Part shown: in pieces, positions 6,548 to 11,386 of the stretch
Numbering within the stretch: position 1 is the first letter of the stretch
Layout: every line of letters begins with the position of its first letter
Assembly: GCA_005772945.1 (NCBI GenBank)
Contig: SXIE01000124.1
Coordinates: 1-16,058, forward strand
DNA from: Pseudomonadota bacterium
GTDB taxonomy: Bacteria > Myxococcota > UBA9042 > PHBI01
Length of the DNA: 16,058 bases
Direction of reading: 5' to 3'
The notes under the pieces: generated by a model
Told to the model about the DNA's origin: nothing
The model's input: only the letters and a program-made list of their open reading frames with translations
Database searches by the model: none
Translations under genes and position numbers: made by a program

Positions 6548-7609
6548 TCAGGTGCCCTTGCGCGCCTTCTTGGGCTTGGCCTGGGCGCCTTTCCCGACAG
6601 GGCTGACGCTGCCCCCGCCAGCGGGCGCTGCGATCGGCTCGCCGGGGGGCATGAGCTCGGGCTTCGGCACGCCATCGGGAGCGATGCGATCGGCGCGCTT
6701 GTAGCCCTTCCAGAGGACGACGCAACCGAGCCCCATCAGCACGATCGAGATCCATTGGCCGGGGGTGAGCGGCCCGTAGCGCACGTCGACGGCGCGGAAG
6801 AAGTCCCAGAAGAAGCGCACCGGCATGTAGCACACGACGAACATCGCGAGGTACCAGCCCTTGAAGTGCGTGCGCTTGCGCTGCGTGAAGAAGACGGCCG
6901 CCATCGCGATGGACCAGCCCAGTTCGTAGAAGCCGAGGTTGTGACGCACCGCGGCCGTGACGACCTTCTCGCCGTTCACCATCATGTGCTCGGGCGAGCC
7001 GACCGGCCAACAGTACGACGCCGCCGTCTGAACCGTCTGGGCCAGGTCGCAGTGCTGGTACGGCATGCCGAGCGCGAAATCCGTAATGCTCCCGGGATGA
7101 TCGAAGGCGACGGTGCAGCCGAGGCGCCCGAAGATCCACGCGAAGGCGAAGCCATACATGATGGCGTCCGCGTACGGCAGAAACGGCACTTGGCGCTTAC
7201 GACGCCGAAAGAAGTAGTAGACGACGCCGAGCGTGCCGCCGACGAATCCGCCGAAGCTCGAGATGCCGTTCCAGAACTCGAGGATCCGAAGCGGCTCGCC
7301 CGGCACGAGGACGCCGTTGACCATGTGATCGACGAGCTGCTCGGGAAAATAGAAGAGCTGGTGGACCAAGTGGGCGCCGATGAAGCCCGGGATGACGGCC
7401 CACAGCGCGACCTCGTTGACGACGCGCTCGGAGAGCCCGAGCTGACGCGCGCGGCGGCCGGCGAGGATGGTGCCGAGCAGGATCGCCGTGCCGACGAGGA
7501 AGCCGAACGCGTGCAGCTTGAGCCCGAAGAGATCGATCGGACCGGGCGGGATCCCGATGTCGATGACACCCGGGACCGCCAGCGGCGAAGTGAAGGCGAA
7601 GATGGACAC
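6548..7609 (-). CDS. lgt: Prolipoprotein diacylglyceryl transferase (Lgt), divergent form
   Basis: Inner-membrane enzyme that moves diacylglycerol from phosphatidylglycerol to the lipobox Cys of prolipoproteins. The 353-residue protein has seven or so hydrophobic segments in the Lgt order and a Lys/Pro-rich cytoplasmic-type tail. Recognisable landmarks are GAHLVHQLFYFPE, NGISSFGGFVGG, FGRLGC (Arg162, Cys165), HNLGFYELG, and Y-x3-R followed by FWDFFR and GPLTPGQWISI. By alignment to E. coli Lgt from memory, Tyr235, Arg239 and the signature Arg are kept, but Tyr26 becomes Phe, His103 becomes Phe, and the Asn of GRxGN becomes Cys165. The GTG at 7609 is chosen because AGGAGG lies 5 bases upstream; a GTG at 7660 is the in-frame alternative. 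The gene follows two hsp20 genes on the same strand, and its ribosome site is inside a strong hairpin. Confidence 0.88.
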   Translation of the reverse strand: MSIFAFTSPLAVPGVIDIGIPPGPIDLFGLKLHAFGFLVGTAILLGTILAGRRARQLGLSERVVNEVALWAVIPGFIGAHLVHQLFYFPEQLVDHMVNGVLVPGEPLRILEFWNGISSFGGFVGGTLGVVYYFFRRRKRQVPFLPYADAIMYGFAFAWIFGRLGCTVAFDHPGSITDFALGMPYQHCDLAQTVQTAASYCWPVGSPEHMMVNGEKVVTAAVRHNLGFYELGWSIAMAAVFFTQRKRTHFKGWYLAMFVVCYMPVRFFWDFFRAVDVRYGPLTPGQWISIVLMGLGCVVLWKGYKRADRIAPDGVPKPELMPPGEPIAAPAGGGSVSPVGKGAQAKPKKARKGT

Positions 7610-7653
7610 GAAGCCCTCCTGCGCGGCCGGTGGGGGCCACGGAGGAGGGCTTC
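7610..7653 (-). promoter_or_regulatory. Perfect hairpin sequestering the lgt Shine-Dalgarno
   Basis: On the minus strand GAAGCCCTCCT (7653 down to 7643) is followed, after 22 bases, by its exact complement AGGAGGGCTTC (7620 down to 7610), directly before the GTG start at 7609. The 3' arm is the Shine-Dalgarno itself, so the 11-bp stem would hide it. The loop can fold further (GTGG with CCAC). This would act on the lgt transcript as a translational switch. The pairing is seen; the regulation is inference. Confidence 0.65.
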
Positions 7654-7725
7654 CTAGCACCGCTCGCCCGCGCGGTCACGGGTTTTGGGCCCGGTCGGGG
7701 CCGGCGAACGGCGCGCGCGGGCCCT

Positions 7726-8118
7726 TCAGACGGCGCCCGCGGAGCCGCTCTGGATGTTGATGCGGCGCGGCTTTGTGCGCTCGTGTCGAGGCAGGTGCAC
7801 CTCGAGCACGCCGTGCTTGAAGTCGGCGCGGATCCGTTCGGCGTCGACGGCCTCGGGGACCGTGAAGACGCGCTTGTAGTCCCAGCTGGCGGCCTCGCCG
7901 TAGACGACCCGCCCATGCTCGGGCACCGCGTCGGCCCGCTTGGCCTGGATGGTGAGCGTCTCCTTGTCGAGATCGACCGAGATCGCGTCGCTGCGAACGC
8001 CCGGTAAATCGACGATGAGCAACAGCTCGTCCTGGTTTTCGTAGATGTCGACGGCCGGCCGCACGACCGGGCGGTCGACGACGGGCTCGTGGCTCGAGGG
8101 CGTGTTCTTGGGCTGCAT
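7726..8118 (-). CDS. Hsp20 family small heat-shock protein (second of pair)
   Basis: A 130-residue ATP-independent holdase chaperone of the alpha-crystallin (Hsp20/IbpA) family, cytoplasmic. The alpha-crystallin domain runs from about residue 23, with ELLLIVDLPGV near its start, to the conserved GVLEVHLPR near 113. A C-terminal INI follows as the I-x-I motif used for oligomer contacts. The N-terminal arm is short. An in-frame GTG at 8154 overlaps the upstream stop. The ATG at 8118 is preferred because AGGAG lies 8 bases upstream and the N-terminus is then typical. It lies 32 bp after the other hsp20 gene, so the two probably form one heat-inducible transcript. lgt is 116 bp downstream. Confidence 0.92.
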   Translation of the reverse strand: MQPKNTPSSHEPVVDRPVVRPAVDIYENQDELLLIVDLPGVRSDAISVDLDKETLTIQAKRADAVPEHGRVVYGEAASWDYKRVFTVPEAVDAERIRADFKHGVLEVHLPRHERTKPRRINIQSGSAGAV

Positions 8119-8150
8119 GTTGGATACTCCTGGTGGGTGTTTGGGGGACG

Positions 8151-8624
8151 TCACTGAACGGCGATCTGAATCCGACGCGGCTCCTGGCCCGGCAGCTTGC
8201 CGAGGCGCAGCTCGAGCACGCCGTCGGCCAGGCGGGCCGCCGTTCGCTCGGTGTCGATCTTGGCGGGCACGGTGAAGCTACGTCGCCATTCGAAGGCGGC
8301 GCGCTCGGTGCGCTGGGCTGCGTAGCCCTCGCGCTTCCGCAGCTCGCGATGCGCGGCCAGCGTGAGCGTCTGATCCTGAACGTCGATGCGCAGGTCCTCC
8401 TCGCGCACCCCCGGGAGGTCGACGCGAAACACGAAGGCGTCGCCCGTGTCGATCACCGTCGCAACGGCGTCGTCCGCCGGGCTCGGGCCGAAGGGCGCGG
8501 CCGCCCGCGCGCCGCGATCGAGCTGGCGCAGAAGCTCGCTCATCGCGCTCATCTCGCGCAGGCCCCGCGTCGGTTGCCCGAATGCTTGGAAAGGTCGTTC
8601 GAAGTCATTCCAGTTGAACCACAT
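8151..8624 (-). CDS. Hsp20 family small heat-shock protein (first of pair)
   Basis: A 157-residue alpha-crystallin-domain chaperone. The N-terminus MWFNWNDFERPF resembles the aromatic start of the Hsp20 proteins that have a longer N-terminal arm. The core domain includes FVFRVDLPGVREEDL and ends in GVLELRLGK, followed by IQI as the I-x-I motif. The frame is open to 8774, but the ATG at 8624 has AAGGAG about 9 bases upstream and gives a normal start. With the second Hsp20 it may form mixed oligomers, as tandem Hsp20 pairs (for example IbpA/IbpB) do. Its N-terminal arm is longer than that of its neighbour, so the two are diverged paralogues rather than a recent duplicate. Confidence 0.93.
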   Translation of the reverse strand: MWFNWNDFERPFQAFGQPTRGLREMSAMSELLRQLDRGARAAAPFGPSPADDAVATVIDTGDAFVFRVDLPGVREEDLRIDVQDQTLTLAAHRELRKREGYAAQRTERAAFEWRRSFTVPAKIDTERTAARLADGVLELRLGKLPGQEPRRIQIAVQ

Positions 8625-8816
8625 GGCAAATCGCTCCTTGGACGAGGGTGGGACAAGGGTGGCCGATGGCCTGCTCGCGCCGACGAAATGGCGCGCGCAG
8701 ACCCACTTGCGATGAGCACCGACGATGCATCCGAATACCGGACGTCCGCGCGGCGCGGGAGACACTCCGCGCACGTCAAGGCCGCATTCCGTGCGGCTAT
8801 CGTCGATGACGGGCCG

Positions 8817-8844
8817 ACTCTAGGTACGACGTTTTTCGGGTCAA
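8817..8844 (-). promoter_or_regulatory. Candidate promoter for the hsp20 pair
   Basis: On the minus strand TTGACC (8844-8839) and TAGAGT (8822-8817) are separated by 16 bases, just after the stop of the upstream gene. The leader would be about 185 bases. It contains a perfect 6-bp hairpin, GCCGCA/TGCGGC (8781-8797). I see no clear CIRCE repeat or sigma-32 consensus. Confidence 0.3.
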
Positions 8845-8845
8845 G

Positions 8846-9703
8846 TCAGTCGCCGGAGTCGCCGTAGCCGACCCGGAAGATCAGCGCGAAACCGCGGCTC
8901 GGGATGTCCTCGTCGCCGGAGTGCGGTGCGTCGATCCATTGGGCCTCGACGCCGACCGAGAACGGGGCGGCGATGAAGCGCGACTCGATCGTGAGCGGCG
9001 AGAGGAAATAGCGCTCGTTGGCGGCGACGAGCTGCATCGGCGTCACGCGCAGCATGAACGCGAATACGTCCGGATCGGGCGCGACCAGCGCATAGAGCGA
9101 CGACGCCAGGCTCGAGTTGCGCGTGAGCGGCCCCGAGAGTCCGTGCCACCCGAGCGTCAAGCCGAGCCGACCCCAGTCGCCGAGGTGCAGCGCGTAGCCG
9201 AAGTCGAGAAGGACCTCCCAACGCTGCCCGCCGTAGCGTGGCGAGGTCGTCGGCGCGTCACGCCCGGCCGTCGCCCCGACAAGGTCCACCCCGAGCGCGA
9301 GCGACATCCGCGCGAACAGTCCGCTCTGCGCCGAGACGAGCGCGCCCAAGCCGAGCGACGGGAACGTCACCCGCGGCGACGGGGACGGCTTCCCGTCGCT
9401 CGCGGTCGTCGCGCCGCGCCACGAGACCGGCGCTTCGAGCTCGAACCAAACGAGCACGCCATCGCCGAGCCGCCCCCGCGGGGCCTCGGTTGGCTCCAGG
9501 GGCTCGACCGGGAGCTCCGATACGGCAAGCCCTGCGGCGGCGACCACGGCTGCGACGGGCACATGCGCGTGCGCGCGCCCGCCGGACCCGCCCGCCCATA
9601 CCACCACGAAGGCGAGCGCCGCGAGCCCACGCGCGCGCGTTTCAGGCGCGGGCGTTTCAGGAACGCCCTGGGCGCTCAGTGCTTGTGGTGATCGTGATCG
9701 CAA
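8846..9703 (-). CDS. Exported protein, possible outer-membrane beta-barrel
   Basis: Up to 285 residues. A hydrophobic stretch near residues 27-40 ending in GRAHA looks like a signal peptide with a long n-region. The mature part has many alternating strands with Gly and aromatic residues (for example FGYALHLGDWGRLGLTLGWHG) and short polar turns, as in a small outer-membrane barrel. It lacks the usual C-terminal aromatic residue, since it ends GDSGD, so the topology is unsure. No named family is recognised. The start is uncertain: TTG at 9703 overlaps the slyD 3' end by 28 bp and has no Shine-Dalgarno. A CTG overlapping the slyD stop is another option. Either way it is likely read together with slyD. 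Confidence 0.62.
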   Translation of the reverse strand: MRSRSPQALSAQGVPETPAPETRARGLAALAFVVVWAGGSGGRAHAHVPVAAVVAAAGLAVSELPVEPLEPTEAPRGRLGDGVLVWFELEAPVSWRGATTASDGKPSPSPRVTFPSLGLGALVSAQSGLFARMSLALGVDLVGATAGRDAPTTSPRYGGQRWEVLLDFGYALHLGDWGRLGLTLGWHGLSGPLTRNSSLASSLYALVAPDPDVFAFMLRVTPMQLVAANERYFLSPLTIESRFIAAPFSVGVEAQWIDAPHSGDEDIPSRGFALIFRVGYGDSGD

Positions 9704-10257
9704 TCGTGGTGGTCGTCGTGCTCGCCGTGCGCGTCGTGGTCGTGGCCGTCGTGGTCGTCATGACCATGGTGCCCGTGCCCATCGCGCCCGTGCGGATGCC
9801 CGTGCGAGAGTTCCTCGGCGCTCGCGTCGCGCAGCTCGACGATCTCGACCTGGAAGTTGAGCGTCTCACCCGCGAGCGGGTGGTTCATGTCGACGTGGAT
9901 CGTCTCGTCGTCGAGCTCGACGACCCACAGCGGCACCACCTCGTCGTCCTCGAGCTCGGCCATGAACTGCGAGCCGATCGCGAGCTCCGCATCCGCCGGA
10001 AAGGCGTTACGCGGGAGGGCGCGAACGCCGGCCGGATCGCGGACGCCGTAGCCTTCCTCGGGCGAGACCGAGACCTTCAGCGACTCGCCGACGCGCTTGC
10101 CGGCGAGCGCGTTCTCGAGGCCCGGCACGATGTTGCCGTGCCCCTGAAGGTAGGTCAGCGGCTCATCGCCGACGGAGGAGTCGAGGACTTCGCCCTCGTT
10201 GTTCGTGAGGGTGTACTCGATGGTGACGACGACGTTCGCTGCGATGATGTCCGGCAC
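9676..10257 (-). CDS. slyD: SlyD-type FKBP peptidyl-prolyl isomerase with His-rich metal-binding tail
   Basis: A 193-residue FKBP-type prolyl isomerase/chaperone of the SlyD family, cytoplasmic. The FKBP half contains DEPLTYLQGHGNIVPGLE near residues 30-47. The insert-in-flap chaperone domain lies at about 70-120. The strand VDMNHPLAGETLNFQVEI returns to the FKBP fold. The last ~42 residues are almost only His, Asp and Gly, with 18 His and one Cys, and would bind nickel or zinc as in E. coli SlyD. The GTG at 10257 is chosen for a GGAG 6 bases upstream; the longer frame to 10356 is Arg-rich and not protein-like. It lies 31 bp after the HAD gene. The His-rich coding DNA is repetitive (GTGGTC-like on the plus strand). 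Confidence 0.93.
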   Translation of the reverse strand: MPDIIAANVVVTIEYTLTNNEGEVLDSSVGDEPLTYLQGHGNIVPGLENALAGKRVGESLKVSVSPEEGYGVRDPAGVRALPRNAFPADAELAIGSQFMAELEDDEVVPLWVVELDDETIHVDMNHPLAGETLNFQVEIVELRDASAEELSHGHPHGRDGHGHHGHDDHDGHDHDAHGEHDDHHDCDHDHHKH

Positions 10258-10288
10258 GACGGGCTCCGCGTGAAAAGGCCTCGTACGC

Positions 10289-10972
10289 CTAGCCCGTCTC
10301 GGTTTCGCGGTCAATGAGCCACGGGAGGATCGCGCGCAGATCGGGGCCGGCGACAAAGACGTCGGAGACGGCGCGCAGCTCGGCGGGCGCGTCGTTCCAG
10401 GCGATCGCGAAGCCGGCCGCGCGCGCCGCCTCGACGTCGTTCAGGCCGTTGCCGACGAAGGCCACACGCGCGGCGCTGGTCCCGAAGCGCGCCGCCAGCG
10501 CGTGGACTCCGTCGGCTTTGCCGGCGCGGTCCCAGGGCGTCGCGCTGCCGCCTGCGAGGCGCCCGTCCGCGTCGAAGACCAGGCGGTTGGCGGCGACCGC
10601 GCTGACCGAATCGGCCGGCAGGTGGTGCTCCGCGACCAAATCGATACCCCCCGACAGAACGGCCGTATGGGCCCCGGCCGCCCGCAGGAGACCGAGGACC
10701 TGGGCGGCCCCGGGCGTCGGCGCGAGCTCGCGTACGATCGCGAGGATCGACGCGCGCGTCGCGCCGGCCTCTTGCAAAAGCACGAGGTCGTGCGCGAACC
10801 AATCGGCGTACGCCAGCTCCCCCGCGAGCGCGCGCCGGCGCGCGTCGTCCTGGCGCTGACGGTCGCTTCCCAGGCGGGCGTGAAGCGTCTTCCAGATCGG
10901 TTCGTGATGCGCGACCAGCGTGCCGTCGAGGTCGAAGATCACCAGATCGAAACGTGCGACGCCGGCGCCCAT
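10289..10972 (-). CDS. HAD-superfamily phosphatase, SerB-like
   Basis: A 227-residue HAD hydrolase that removes phosphate from a small metabolite; the substrate is not known. Motif I is FDLDGTLV with nucleophile Asp14 and acid/base Asp16. Motif II is VLSGG. The motif III/IV region includes the Lys in RAGKADGV and GNGLNDVEA. The layout, with a helical cap between motifs I and II and the SGG form of motif II, is closest to phosphoserine phosphatase-like proteins. The third motif has GNG where GDG is usual. The start may be ATG 10972 or GTG 10993, which overlaps the HIT stop as GTGA and would add seven residues; neither has a strong Shine-Dalgarno. It is closely packed between the HIT gene and slyD. 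Confidence 0.85.
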   Translation of the reverse strand: MGAGVARFDLVIFDLDGTLVAHHEPIWKTLHARLGSDRQRQDDARRRALAGELAYADWFAHDLVLLQEAGATRASILAIVRELAPTPGAAQVLGLLRAAGAHTAVLSGGIDLVAEHHLPADSVSAVAANRLVFDADGRLAGGSATPWDRAGKADGVHALAARFGTSAARVAFVGNGLNDVEAARAAGFAIAWNDAPAELRAVSDVFVAGPDLRAILPWLIDRETETG

Positions 10973-10989
10973 GGGCCCGAGCCCATAGG

Positions 10990-11325
10990 TCACCCGGGCG
11001 GCCAATGAAATTCGCGCCCTGCCATCACGTGGAAGTGCAGGTGGAACACCGACTGACCGGCCGCTGCGCCGCTGTTGGAGACGACGCGGAAGTCCGTGTG
11101 ACCCGCGTCGGCGGCGACCTTGCGGCACACCCACAAGAGGTGCCCGACGAGCGCCGCGTCCGCCTCGGCCATCACGCCGAGATTGACGACCTCGCGCTTC
11201 GGGACGACCAGCGCATGGAACGGCGCCGCCGGGTGGATGTCGCGAAACGCGAGCGCCTGGTCGTCCTCATAGAGGATGGCGGCGGGGATCTCGCGCGCGA
11301 TGATTTTGGTGAAGATGTTCGCCAT
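10990..11325 (-). CDS. HIT family (HINT-type) nucleotide hydrolase
   Basis: A 111-residue protein of normal HINT length, cytoplasmic. Such proteins hydrolyse purine nucleotide phosphoramidates such as AMP-lysine. The C-terminal HLHFHVMAGR contains the HxHxH triad, with His97 as the likely nucleophile. The N-terminal NIFTKIIAREIPA and the PFHALVVPKREV segment are also typical. The ATG at 11325 has GGAGG 4-5 bases upstream. It lies 61 bp after the GT51 gene, and its stop overlaps the alternative GTG start of the HAD gene, indicating an operon. Confidence 0.95.
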   Translation of the reverse strand: MANIFTKIIAREIPAAILYEDDQALAFRDIHPAAPFHALVVPKREVVNLGVMAEADAALVGHLLWVCRKVAADAGHTDFRVVSNSGAAAGQSVFHLHFHVMAGREFHWPPG

Positions 11326-11386
11326 GCGACCTCCGCGAACGGCCTACCGCGGCGCGCGCGACGCGTCCAGCGCCCTCAGGGCCCCC

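Noticed and set aside
7654..7725. Intrinsic terminator between hsp20 and lgt
   Set aside because: GGCCC-CGACC-GGGCC forms a hairpin on the minus strand, but it is followed by CAAAA rather than a T-tract, so read-through into lgt is as likely.
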